A stretch of DNA of 37,267 nt from Kiritimatiellia bacterium (lineage in GTDB: Bacteria; Verrucomicrobiota; Kiritimatiellia; CAIQIC01; Lenti-01): contig JAFYAC010000002.1 of assembly GCA_017540905.1 (NCBI GenBank), positions 1 through 37,267 on the forward strand, given 5' to 3'. A program made the translations under genes and the position numbers. Each line of letters opens with the position of its first letter. The stretch's first letter is position 1. Below, piece after piece: positions 23,340-31,760 of this stretch. Below the pieces are notes generated by a model, which saw nothing but the letters and a program-made list of their open reading frames with translations, ran no database searches and was not told where the DNA came from.

Positions 23340-24844
23340 CACCGGAAGAAATCCAAAAGGGCGAAACGGACCGACTCGAGTTCAAACGCGAAGTGCCGAA
23401 GAAGGACAACCGGTATCTCAAGACCGTTGTGGCGTTCGCAAACGGAGCGGGAGGAAGCCTGGTCTTCGGAATCGACGACGGAACGCTTGAGGTGGTCGGG
23501 GTGCCGGACGACGGCATCCGGCAACTGGAGGATGGTCTCGCTTCGGCCATTTCAGCCGCCTGCACTCCGCCCATCGTCCCGGCTTTTTCGCGGGAGACGG
23601 TGGACGGTAAAACGATTCTGGTGGTGGACATCTATCCAGGGCGCAGCACCCCCTACCACATCAAGGCCGAGGGACTGGGAGGGGTGTACGTCCGCGTTGG
23701 CGCCACGACCCGCAAGGCCGAGCGGGAACAGGTCGAGGAGCTGATTCTCAGAGGGGGAAACCGCACCTACGACGCGGTCGTCCGGGAAAACGAGACGGTT
23801 CCCGAAAGCACGCTGAAAGCGCTGGCCCGGCGCATCGAAGCGGCTCGTCTGGACAACGCCGGAGAGAAAACGAAAGTCACTCCGTTGATGATGGAGGGAT
23901 GGGGTCTCGCGAAAAAACAGGGCGGGAAGTGGCATCCGTCCGTGGCGTTGGGGTGGCTCACGGCGAACGGGGACCATTTTGCACGCATCCACTGTGCCTT
24001 GTTTGCGGATGACGAATGCACGGAGTTCCTCGACCGGCAGGAGCTTTCCGGCTCCCTGATCGACCAGGTGGAAGAAGCCCACCGATTCGTGTTGCGTTCG
24101 ATCCGGCGGGGGGCGAGCATCGAAGGACTCTACCGGAAAGATGTCTATGAGTTGCCGCCGGAAGCCTTGCGGGAGGCAATCGTCAACGCCGTCGCCCACA
24201 GGGACTACAGATTGCATGCGTGCATCCAGGTGTCGGTTTCGCCCGGTCGGGTCGAGATATTGTCGCCGGGCGCGTTGTTCGACGGCCTCACGAAGGAAGA
24301 GATGCTGGAGGGGAAAAGCCGCCTGAGAAACCCGCTCGTGGCCGATGTGTTCCACAAGATGGCCATCATCGAAAAGTGGGGCACGGGTATCCGGCGCATG
24401 TTCGCGCTCTGCCGGAAAAGCGGAGTCTCCGCCCCCATCGTCATTCCTGGCGCCAGCACCGTGTCGGTGCGTTTTCTCCGGTCCGGCGAGACTTCTGGGG
24501 GGAAGGCGGAGAACGGCGGCCGCCTGCAATCGAAAGGGGCAAACAACGAGAAAAGCCAGGCGGAAAACAAGGGAAAAAGTAATGGAAAAAGTAAGGGAAA
24601 AGGCAAGGGAAAAAGTAATGGAAAAAGTAAGGGAAACACCCCGGGAAGAATATTGGCCGTCTTGTCCTCCAATCCCCAAGCTACCGTGAATGACTTGATT
24701 GAGGCTACCGGGCTGTCGTTGTCCGGTGTGGAAAAAAACATCCGGGAACTCAAGCGGGCCAACAGGCTCAAACGCCATGGCCCAGCCAGAGGCGGCCATT
24801 GGGAGGTTGTGGAAAAAACAATTGGAACTGGTGGGATGGTTTGA
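23336..24844 (+). CDS. AlbA_2 / HATPase_c_4 / winged-helix putative transcriptional regulator
   Basis: The 502-aa protein of the RecG-related regulator family has an AlbA_2 domain (about 1-130: ETDRLEFKREV, VVAFANGAGGSLVFGIDD, GVYVRVGATTRKA). A middle region is followed by an ATPase-like segment with REAIVNAVAHRDY (about 280) and IEKWGTGIRRMF (about 345). A Lys/Gly/Ser-rich linker (about 413-432) comes from five 12-bp repeats, and a winged helix follows (PQATVNDLIEATGLSLSGVEKNIRELKRANRL). I chose ATG 23336, where the AlbA_2 pattern begins and AGGAGGAAGG lies just upstream; an in-frame ATG at 23294 would overlap the remnant. Such proteins are frequent in restriction-modification loci. Role unproven. 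Confidence 0.85.
   Translation: MTPEEIQKGETDRLEFKREVPKKDNRYLKTVVAFANGAGGSLVFGIDDGTLEVVGVPDDGIRQLEDGLASAISAACTPPIVPAFSRETVDGKTILVVDIYPGRSTPYHIKAEGLGGVYVRVGATTRKAEREQVEELILRGGNRTYDAVVRENETVPESTLKALARRIEAARLDNAGEKTKVTPLMMEGWGLAKKQGGKWHPSVALGWLTANGDHFARIHCALFADDECTEFLDRQELSGSLIDQVEEAHRFVLRSIRRGASIEGLYRKDVYELPPEALREAIVNAVAHRDYRLHACIQVSVSPGRVEILSPGALFDGLTKEEMLEGKSRLRNPLVADVFHKMAIIEKWGTGIRRMFALCRKSGVSAPIVIPGASTVSVRFLRSGETSGGKAENGGRLQSKGANNEKSQAENKGKSNGKSKGKGKGKSNGKSKGNTPGRILAVLSSNPQATVNDLIEATGLSLSGVEKNIRELKRANRLKRHGPARGGHWEVVEKTIGTGGMV
24572..24631 (+). repeat. In-frame 12-bp tandem repeat, five units
   Basis: Units GGAAAAAGTAAT, GGAAAAAGTAAG, GGAAAAGGCAAG, GGAAAAAGTAAT, GGAAAAAGTAAG encode GKSN/GKSK/GKGK/GKSN/GKSK in the linker of the AlbA_2 protein. 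Copy-number change would keep the frame. The +1 frame reads EKVREKVM-like repeats over the same stretch. Confidence 0.8.
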
Positions 24845-24866
24845 GTCGGAACAGGAAGAAAAGAAA

Positions 24867-25031
24867 ATGTGCATAGCCAAGAAAGAGAACATTGCAAAAT
24901 TGCTTGAAAGCCAAGAGCAAGACCTTGTCGGGCAAGGGCATAAGGTCAAACACTTGATTGTGGACTGTTCTTACAGTTTGCCTCCCCCGCCAGCCAAGAA
25001 GAGTCTCAACGCACGAAAGAGAAAGGGATAA
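24867..25031 (+). CDS. Possible 54-aa small protein
   Basis: Lys-rich frame (MCIAKKENIAKLLESQEQDL...) with AGGAAG about 8 nt upstream, ending 4 bp before the GIY-YIG gene's ATG. I do not recognise a family. Position suggests it could be translated with its neighbours, but chance is equally possible. Confidence 0.3.
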   Translation: MCIAKKENIAKLLESQEQDLVGQGHKVKHLIVDCSYSLPPPPAKKSLNARKRKG

Positions 25032-25035
25032 CGGC

Positions 25036-25689
25036 ATGAAACACAAAGGCGTAATCTACATCCTGACGAATCCGACATTCCCGCAATACGTCAAGATCGG
25101 GTATGCGCAGGATTTGGAGAAGAGGCTCCGGCAATTGAACCGGAGCGAAACCCTGCCTTTTGCGTTCCGTGCGTATGCGGTCTACGATGTCGAGAGCGAA
25201 CTGACCGACAAGGACCTGCATTCCATCATCGACAGCCTGAATCCCGATTTGCGGACCATCGAAAACTTCGATGGCAAGAAGCGCATCAAGGAATTCTACG
25301 CGATGTCGGCCGAAGATGCCTATCGCTTGCTGGAATGCATCGCGAAGATCAGCGGCACGACGGACCGCCTGAAGCGCATGAAGCCGGAAGGCCACGAAAT
25401 TGAAGACGAGAACACCGCCTGGGAAGTCCAGGAAGCCGCCCGCCGCGGCCCGTTCCGGTTCAGCATGTGCGGAATCAAAGCCGGGGAAGAAGTCGTCTTC
25501 GTGGATGACGACACCAAGAAAGCGATAGTCCTCGACGACCGCCACGTGAGATTCGACAACGAAACCACATCCCTTTCCGCCCTGGCCAAGCGCCTTCTGG
25601 GGTGCACCCACCCGGTCCAGGGCACTCTCTATTTCAAATACAAAGGCCAAGTGCTGGACGCCCTCCGCAAGGCGCATGAGGCAACTTGA
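25036..25689 (+). CDS. GIY-YIG nuclease family protein (T5orf172-like)
   Basis: The 217-aa product begins with a GIY-YIG-type domain: GVIYILTNPTFPQYVKIGYAQDLEKRLRQLNRSETLPFAF (in parts, residues 4-44). The C-terminal part (about 145-215: FSMCGIKAGEEVVFVDDD, LDDRHVRFDNETTSLSALAKRLLG, LYFKYKGQVLDALR) resembles the DUF4357-like domain often joined to GIY-YIG nucleases. It is probably a metal-dependent DNA endonuclease of the defence island. GAAAGGGA lies 7 nt before the ATG. The catalytic Arg (EKRLRQL) is present; I could not confirm the distal Glu. Confidence 0.8.
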   Translation: MKHKGVIYILTNPTFPQYVKIGYAQDLEKRLRQLNRSETLPFAFRAYAVYDVESELTDKDLHSIIDSLNPDLRTIENFDGKKRIKEFYAMSAEDAYRLLECIAKISGTTDRLKRMKPEGHEIEDENTAWEVQEAARRGPFRFSMCGIKAGEEVVFVDDDTKKAIVLDDRHVRFDNETTSLSALAKRLLGCTHPVQGTLYFKYKGQVLDALRKAHEAT

Positions 25690-25815
25690 TTCCCAGTACG
25701 CAGGCTCTGTCCCAGCAAACAGTCCAGCACCCCCCTTCACGAACTCCCAACTCCCTTTGAATGCCACTTTTCCAGGCACTCCACACTCGCTTGAAGCAGG
25801 AAAGGAATCCATGCC

Positions 25816-26551
25816 ATGACGGAACTATATGGGTCAGAACGGCAACTCCCGGGTCGGAAACCGGCAAGGATTGACATGAAAAACCGGAATCCAAAGGCTC
25901 CCAACGCAGGAACGGCAGGGGAAACACGCCCGGACAAACGTGCGCCGCGGCCGACATACGATGCTCTTGTCTCGTCCATCGAGACTCTGGTCCAGGAGGC
26001 CCGTACGGGACTCAAGGCGGCCATGAACGCCATCATGCTCCAGACCTATTGGCGGACGGGCGAATACATCGTGGAATACGAACTGAATGGCTCGGACCGT
26101 GCTGTTTACGGGGATGGTTTGATGCGGAACCTTACCCGGGACCTCACCCTCAGGCTGGGGCGCGGCTTCGCGCATTCGAACTTGCATTACATGCGCAAGT
26201 TCTACCTGGCTTCGCAGAAAGTCCAGACGTCTGGAATTTCCGGCAAAATCCAGACGTCCGGATTTTTGACATGGAGCCACTACCTTGAAATCCTCCGTGC
26301 CGACGACCCTCAAATCGGAAGTCGGTGGCCGTGGCGATGCCGAGCCCGTGGACATCGTCTTGGGGGCCAACAAGGACGATTTGGTCGTGCAGTTCGCGAC
26401 GCAGGGGATATCCAACCGCCTCTTCGTGAGCAAATACCAACTGTATTTGCCCGACGAAAATCAACTGCGGAACAAATTGGCGGCCTTGTTGGACAATCCC
26501 CCTGGCGCCAAAGAAAGCCATCGAAACCCGCGAAAGCATGCAGGAGGTTGA
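25816..26551 (+). pseudogene. DUF1016 (YhcG-like) nuclease gene with internal deletion and frameshift
   Basis: The first part (25816 to about 26310) encodes the DUF1016 N-terminal domain: YDALVSSIETLVQEARTGLK, YWRTGEYIVEYE, RDLTLRLGRGFAHSNLHYMRKFY, ending TWSHYLEILRADDP. The next matching sequence, in another frame (about 26327-26503), is the extreme C-terminus: GDAEPVDIVLGANKDD, VVQFATQGISNRLFVSKYQL. The stretch between, which should carry the PD-(D/E)xK catalytic core (roughly 150 or more residues), is missing. A 14-bp near-repeat (TCCAGACGTCTGGA, TCCAGACGTCCGGA) lies just before the break. The start could also be the ATG at 25876. Confidence 0.8.
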
Positions 26552-26588
26552 CCCGGCCATCCTCCGCCCCGCCTCGGCCCCTCGTGGG

Positions 26589-26621
26589 TTTTCCTCCCGT
26601 TTCCCTCCCGTTTCCCTCCCG
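26589..26621. repeat. 11-bp tandem repeat, three units
   Basis: TTTTCCTCCCG, TTTCCCTCCCG, TTTCCCTCCCG in direct tandem. Confidence 0.7.
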
Positions 26622-26638
26622 CATTCCTCCCCACTTTC

Positions 26639-26761
26639 GCGCCCGCAGGGCGCTTCCTTGTCTTTTTCACCCCTCCCGCAATCCCATTCGCTCCCTGCCG
26701 CCGGGCGGAGTTGTCCGCCCGGCACCTTGAAAGAGTTGTCCCGAGTTGTCCGAGTTGTCTC
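26639..26761. repeat. ~124-bp direct repeat, copy 1
   Basis: Near-identical to 27078-27202: starts GCGCCCGCAGGGCGC, includes TGCCGCCGGGCGGAGTTGTC and ends CCGAGTTGTCTC. It contains a GCCGGGCGG/CCGCCCGGC hairpin. Confidence 0.85.
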
Positions 26762-27050
26762 AATCCATCCACTACCCAAGCGCGTTCCTGTCCGCGAAGC
26801 GGTTTTCCTGGTTTTCAATGTAGACATCCCTCCCGTCTCCCAGCCATCCGAGTCCGCGCAGTGGCATTCGGGGATTCCTCTCACGCCTCCCTCCCGCGCG
26901 CCAGCCGTTGGGGCGTGACTGGAAAGTCGCACCTCCCAGACGTGGGTGATTCTTTCGCTTGTTTTCCGCTCTCTCTTTGTGCCCTTTGTGGCTGGAATCC
27001 CTTCCGCATTCCTCCCGCAATTTGTCCGCCCGCAGGGCGCACCGCATCTT

Positions 27051-27078
27051 GTCACTCGTCACTCGTCACTTGTCACTG
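27051..27078. repeat. Heptamer tandem array, four units
   Basis: GTCACTC, GTCACTC, GTCACTT, GTCACTG, directly adjoining the second copy of the 124-bp repeat. Confidence 0.75.
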
Positions 27079-27202
27079 CGCCCGCAGGGCGCTCCTGTTT
27101 GTCTTTTTCACCCCTCCCGCAATCCCATTCGCGCCCTGCCGCCGGGCGGAGTTGTCCGCCCGGCACCTTGAAAGAGTTGTCCCGAGTTGTCCAAGTTGTC
27201 TC
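27078..27202. repeat. ~124-bp direct repeat, copy 2
   Basis: Second copy of 26639-26761, 439 bp downstream, differing by a few substitutions and a 2-bp indel near its start. Confidence 0.85.
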
Positions 27203-27305
27203 CTCAAAAAATGGCCGGAAATTGTCGTAATTGTCTGAGGATTTTGTCCTCCGATTTTTGTTGTCCTTTTTGTCCTTTTTGTTTTCAAAAAATGGTCCGA
27301 AAATT

Positions 27306-27355
27306 TTTTCCAATCGTTGGAAAATGGGTGAAAATCTTTTCCAATCATTGGAAAA
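27306..27355. promoter_or_regulatory. Twin 19-bp palindromes (possible operator pair)
   Basis: TTTTCCAATCGTTGGAAAA (27306-27324) and TTTTCCAATCATTGGAAAA (27337-27355) each have perfect 8-bp arms, and their centres are 31 bp apart, about three helical turns. They lie about 85-135 bp upstream of the promoter-like pair before the LolC/E-type gene. Confidence 0.5.
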
Positions 27356-27438
27356 CTTGTGGGGGGCGACGAGCCGGCGGATTGTGCGCCCTTCGGGCGG
27401 GATGTTGATGTGGAAGCGGGCGGGGGCGGCATTTGCGT

Positions 27439-27467
27439 TTGACATGAGGGGGGCGGGTTGGGAGACT
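27439..27467 (+). promoter_or_regulatory. Candidate promoter of the Lol operon
   Basis: TTGACA (27439-27444), 17-bp spacer, GAGACT (27462-27467). Predicted start near 27474, 6 nt before the ATG of a short upstream frame. Confidence 0.4.
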
Positions 27468-27479
27468 TGGGGCTTGAAC

Positions 27480-27569
27480 ATGGTCAAGGAAACTACAACG
27501 AAGAGTTTGGCGGGAACGTGCGGCACGGGGGGCGGCGCCAGTGCGCGGGCCATGGGGGCGGCGCGATGA
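27480..27569 (+). CDS. Possible 29-aa upstream ORF coupled to the LolC/E-type gene
   Basis: MVKETTTKSLAGTCGTGGGA plus 9 residues, ending with a TGA that overlaps the LolC/E ATG as ATGA. The permease gene has no good Shine-Dalgarno of its own, so this leader could deliver ribosomes to it. It is also possible that the frame is fortuitous. Confidence 0.3.
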   Translation: MVKETTTKSLAGTCGTGGGASARAMGAAR

Positions 27570-28787
27570 CGCTGCCGTTTTCGCTGTTCCTGGCGCTGAA
27601 GTACCTGCGGCCGAAGAGGACGTTCCTTTCGGCGGTGACGGTGCTGTCGGTGATGGGGGTGCTGCTGGGGGTGGCGGTGCTGGTCATCGTGCTGTCGGTG
27701 ATGACCGGGTTCGACGAGATGTGGAGGGAGAAGATCCTCGACTTCAACGCGCACGTGACCGTCACGGGGCGCGGCCCGCTGGAGGGGCGGGAGGACGAGC
27801 TGTGCGACTTCGTGGAAGGCGTGCCCGGGGTGGCCGGGGCGGCGCCGTTTTTGCAGAGCCTGGCGTTCGTGCGGCGGTTGGACGGGTCGCTGGAAACGCC
27901 GCTGCTGCGAGGCATCGACCCGGAACGCGAGGGGCGGGTGGGCAAGATTCCCGAGAACATCGTGGAAGGGCGGTTTTCCGTGTCGGACGGCGGGACGGTG
28001 CTGGGGCGGCACCTGGCCGACCGGTTGGGGGTCGGGGTGGGGGACGCCATCACGGTGTATTCGCCGGGGACGTTCGCGTCGGAGGAGCTGGTGCGCCTTC
28101 CGCGGGAGTTCCGCGTGGAAGGGCTGTTCGAGACGGGGATGTGGGATTTCGACGCGAACTTCATGCTGCTGTCGCTCTGGGACGCGCGGGAGTTCTGCGG
28201 CGGGGCGGGCATCGAGGCGGTGCAGGTGATGGCGATGGATCCGTACCAGGCGCCGGCGGTGGCGCGGGAGATCGCGATGTCGCTGGGGCCCGGCTTCCGC
28301 GCGACGACGTGGATGGAGCAGAACCACCAGCTCTTCGCGGCGCTGCGGGTGGAGAAGAACATGATGTTCTTCCTGTTGATCTTCATCACCATCGTGGCGG
28401 CGTTCGGCATCACGAACACGCTGATCACGGTGACGGTCCAGAAGACGCGCGAAATCGGTCTGCTGCGGTCGCTGGGGTTCTCGCGCGGGGCCATCATGCG
28501 GGTGTTCTTCTGGCAGGGCTGGATCGAAGGCGTGCTGGGGACGACGCTGGGCATCGGCTTCGGGCTGCTCGTGCTCCGCTACCGCAACGGGCTGCTGCGG
28601 CTGCTGAACGACCGGTTCGGGATGGAGTTGCTGCCGCAGGAGCTGTACCATTTGGCGGAGATTCCGTCGGTGACGCTGCCGGGCGACGTGGCGCTGGTGG
28701 CGGCGAGCGTGCTGGTCATCTGCACGCTGGCGGCCGTGGTGCCGGCGTGGCAGGCGGCGAAACTCGATCCCGTGGGGGCGCTGCGCT

Positions 28788-28795
<8 letters not shown>
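27566..28795 (+). CDS. Lipoprotein-releasing ABC transporter permease (LolC/LolE type)
   Basis: A 409-aa inner-membrane FtsX/MacB-type permease: TM1 at about 20-46 (FLSAVTVLSVMGVLLGVAVLVIVLSV in part), a large periplasmic domain (about 47-265) and three C-terminal TM helices (MMFFLLIFITIVAAFGITNTL; GVLGTTLGIGFGLLVL; ALVAASVLVICTLAAVVP). PRKRTF-like LRPKRTFLS at the start, QKTREIGLLRSLGFSRGAI and the tail DPVGALRYE are Lol hallmarks. With LolD it extracts outer-membrane lipoproteins from the inner membrane. Only one permease is present, as in species with a LolF-like homodimer. The 3' end overlaps lolD by 8 bp. Confidence 0.92.
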
Positions 28796-29486
<691 letters not shown>

Positions 29487-29515
29487 CCCGAATGCCGATG
29501 TGACAAGGACTTTCC

Positions 29516-29549
29516 TTTGGGAAAGCGGCTCGCGGCGCGAAACACGGAG
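29516..29549. repeat. Dispersed repeat B, copy 2
   Basis: Shares the 19-bp core CGCGGCGCGAAACACGGAG with 7223-7241 in the same orientation, plus similar flanks. Confidence 0.6.
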
Positions 29550-29647
29550 GGGACGGAGGAAGGAGGCACGGAGGGTTTTTGGAGGTGGAGTTTGCCGGAG
29601 GGGTGTCCACGCTCCGAAAACGCACTCCAAACACTTTTCCGCATGTG

Positions 29648-29760
29648 GTAGGGCGGTGAGTCCCTTCGCCGCCGTGTGCCGGCCAAGCGCATGGAAAGCT
29701 TTGGATTTGCCTCCATGCCGCGGCCCTTTCGCACGGCGGGCAGGGGACTGCCCGCCCTAC
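29648..29760. repeat. Palindromic repeat C unit, copy 2
   Basis: Arms 29648-29676 and 29732-29760 are reverse complements at 24 of 29 positions. The right arm and its inner flank match 12314-12366 in opposite orientation. Confidence 0.65.
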
Positions 29761-29800
29761 CTCAGCCCGGCAAATACGAATGTTTTGACTTTGCGCTGTG

Positions 29801-30961
29801 CTAGATGAGGGATTTGTAGAGCTTGGCGATTTGTTCTTCGGAGACGTCGCGGGGGTTGCCGGGGCGGCAGGCGTCGACGTAGGCGGAGTGGGCCAGGAAG
29901 GGGATGTCCTTCGCCTGCACGATGCCCTTGAGGTCCGGCGGGATGCCGACGTCGGCGCCGAGCTTCGCCACCGCGTCGCAGGCGGCCTTGCGCGCCTTCG
30001 CCAGCGGGAGGGCGTCGGCGCCCTTGACGCCCATCGCGCGGGCGATGTCCGCGTAGCGCTTGCTGGTCGCCGGGGCGTTGAACTTCATCACGGGCGGGAG
30101 CAGGATCGCGCAGGCGACGCCGTGCGGCGTGTCGTAGAAGGCCGAGAGCGGGTGCGCCATCGAGTGCGCGATGCCCAGGCCGACGTTCGAGAAGCCCATG
30201 CCCGCGACGTACTGGGCGAGCGCCATCTTCTCGCGCGCCTTCTCCTTCGCGGCGCCCTTGCCGTTGACGGAGGCGCGGAGGTTCGCGGCGATCAGCTCGA
30301 TGGCCTTGAGGTGGAACATGTCGGTCATGTCGTTGGCGGCGCGCGTGATGTAGCCTTCGATGGCGTGTGTCAGCGCGTCCATGCCGGTCGCCGCGGCGAG
30401 CTTGTCGGGCATGGAGAGCATCATGTCGGAGTCCACCACCGCGATCTGCGGGATGTCGTGCGGGTCCACGCAGACGAACTTGCGGTCCTTGGCGCGGTCG
30501 GTGATGACGTAGTTGATCGTCACCTCGGCGGCGGTCCCGGAGGTGGTCGGGACGGCGATGGTGAAGACGGCCGGCTTCTTGGTCGGCGCGACGCCTTCGA
30601 GCGAGCGGACGTCGGAGAACTTGGGGTTGTTGGCGATGATGCCGATGGCCTTCGCCGTGTCCATCGCGGAGCCGCCGCCGATCGCCACGATGCAGTCGGC
30701 CTTCGAGGCCTTGAACGCCTTGACGCCGGCCTTGACGTTCTCGATGGTCGGGTTGGGCTTGATGTCGGTGAAGAGCACGAACGGGATCTTGGCGGCCTTC
30801 AGCAGGTCTGTGACCTTGGCGGCGGTGCCGATTTCGGCGAGCACGGGATCGGTCGCCACGAACGCTTTCTTGTGGCCGCCGTCCTTGAGCAGGCCGGGGA
30901 TTTCGGCGATGGCGCCCTTGCCGTGGAAAGAAATGCCGTTGAGGTTGATGCGGTATGCCAT
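29801..30961 (-). CDS. fucO: Lactaldehyde reductase / iron-containing alcohol dehydrogenase
   Basis: The 386-aa group III metal-dependent alcohol dehydrogenase closely resembles E. coli FucO along its whole length: IGGGSAMDTAKAIGII, NPKFSDVRSLEGVAPT, AVPTTSGTAAEVTINYVIT, FVCVDPHDIPQ, ATGMDALTHAIEGYITR, AQYVAGMGFSNVGLGIAHSMAHPLSAFYDTPHG. The metal ligands (Asp and His of DALTHA, His of AHSMAH and of TPHG) are present. FucO reduces L-lactaldehyde to 1,2-propanediol with NADH during fucose or rhamnose breakdown. The ATG at 30961 has GGAG 6 nt upstream; 23 further upstream in-frame codons are not conserved. It has its own promoter. No other fucose genes are in the window. Confidence 0.93.
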   Translation of the reverse strand: MAYRINLNGISFHGKGAIAEIPGLLKDGGHKKAFVATDPVLAEIGTAAKVTDLLKAAKIPFVLFTDIKPNPTIENVKAGVKAFKASKADCIVAIGGGSAMDTAKAIGIIANNPKFSDVRSLEGVAPTKKPAVFTIAVPTTSGTAAEVTINYVITDRAKDRKFVCVDPHDIPQIAVVDSDMMLSMPDKLAAATGMDALTHAIEGYITRAANDMTDMFHLKAIELIAANLRASVNGKGAAKEKAREKMALAQYVAGMGFSNVGLGIAHSMAHPLSAFYDTPHGVACAILLPPVMKFNAPATSKRYADIARAMGVKGADALPLAKARKAACDAVAKLGADVGIPPDLKGIVQAKDIPFLAHSAYVDACRPGNPRDVSEEQIAKLYKSLI

Positions 30962-31034
30962 GGGGTCTCCGTTCGGTTGGTGGGTTGACGCCCCGCCGTG
31001 CCGCGGACGCCCGCACGCGCGCCGGAACAAAGCA

Positions 31035-31064
31035 TATTCTGGCCCCGAGCCCCCGCCAAGTCAA
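31035..31064 (-). promoter_or_regulatory. Candidate fucO promoter
   Basis: On the minus strand: TTGACT (31064-31059), 18-bp spacer, AGAATA (31040-31035), within AGAATATGCT. The -35 is good; the -10 register is uncertain. The leader would be about 65-70 nt. Confidence 0.45.
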
Positions 31065-31097
31065 TGCGCTTTTGCGCAACGCGCGCCGGGCGGAGGG

Positions 31098-31760
31098 CTA
31101 CCAGACGAAATGGAAGTCGATGGCTTCGCCGTTGTCCACCAGGACGTCCTGGCCAGTCATCGAGCGGTTGACCGCCGTCAGGAAATAAATCCATTCGGCG
31201 ATCTCCGACGGCTCCGCCCAGCGCTTGAGGGGCGTCACGTCCATGATGCGCGACCAGAGCGACGGGTCGTCCATGACGCGGCGGTTGGAGGCGGTCAGGA
31301 CGCCGCCGGGCGAGATGCTGTTGCACGTCGCGCCCCAGCGGGCGATGCGCAGGGCGACGTTCTTCGCGTAGGGGAGGATGCCGCCCTTCGACGCCGCGTA
31401 CTCGGGGAACTCCGCCCCGGTGTGCGCGCTCGCCGACGCGACGAGGCAGACCGAGCGGATGGCGGGCTGCACGCCGTAGCGCTCGGTGGCGCGGACGAGC
31501 GCCTTGAGGTTCACGTCGATGTCCTCCGCCCCGCGCCCCTGCACGCCGGCGCAGCAGACGAGGATGTGGACTTCGCCGGCGTCCGGCAGCGGCTCTGGCG
31601 AGAGGAGGTCGTGGCGGAGGTGGCGGTAGGCGGGGTGGGAGGCGAGGGCGGGCGGCGGCGGCGCCTTGTCGAGTCCCGCCACGGCGTGCCCCGCCGCCAG
31701 GAAGCGGGCCGCGGCCGCGCTGCCGATCCCCCCCGACGCGCCCGTCACCAGCACGTTCAC
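31098..31760 (-). CDS. Short-chain dehydrogenase/reductase (SDR)
   Basis: A 220-aa classical SDR: nucleotide-binding TGASGGIG (residues 6-13), the D...CCAG stretch (VHILVCCAGVQG), catalytic Ser in VASASAHTG and YAASK with catalytic Tyr/Lys, then SPGGVLTASN and the C-terminal GQDVLVDNG. Substrate unknown. The GTG start at 31760 overlaps the stop of the upstream transporter (GTGA), so both are coupled; no ATG is better placed. It ends 34 bp before the fucO promoter. Confidence 0.88.
   Translation of the reverse strand: MNVLVTGASGGIGSAAAARFLAAGHAVAGLDKAPPPPALASHPAYRHLRHDLLSPEPLPDAGEVHILVCCAGVQGRGAEDIDVNLKALVRATERYGVQPAIRSVCLVASASAHTGAEFPEYAASKGGILPYAKNVALRIARWGATCNSISPGGVLTASNRRVMDDPSLWSRIMDVTPLKRWAEPSEIAEWIYFLTAVNRSMTGQDVLVDNGEAIDFHFVW

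Larger units (their letters stand above)
26552..27479. other. Repeat-dense 0.9-kb non-coding block
   Basis: No credible gene on either strand. It contains an 11-mer array (26589-26621), two copies of a ~124-bp unit (26639-26761, 27078-27202), a heptamer array (27051-27078), two 19-bp palindromes (27306-27355) and a promoter-like pair at its end. The segment 26790-26820 matches, in reverse, part of the region upstream of hsdR. Confidence 0.7.
29487..29800. other. Intergenic region between convergent lolD and fucO
   Basis: Filled by repeat B copy 2 (29516-29549) and the palindrome/repeat C unit (29648-29760). No clear U-tract terminator for either gene. Confidence 0.6.

Noticed and set aside
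24572..24631. Repeat array resembling a CRISPR
   Set aside because: Units are 12 bp, directly tandem without spacers and in frame inside a gene.
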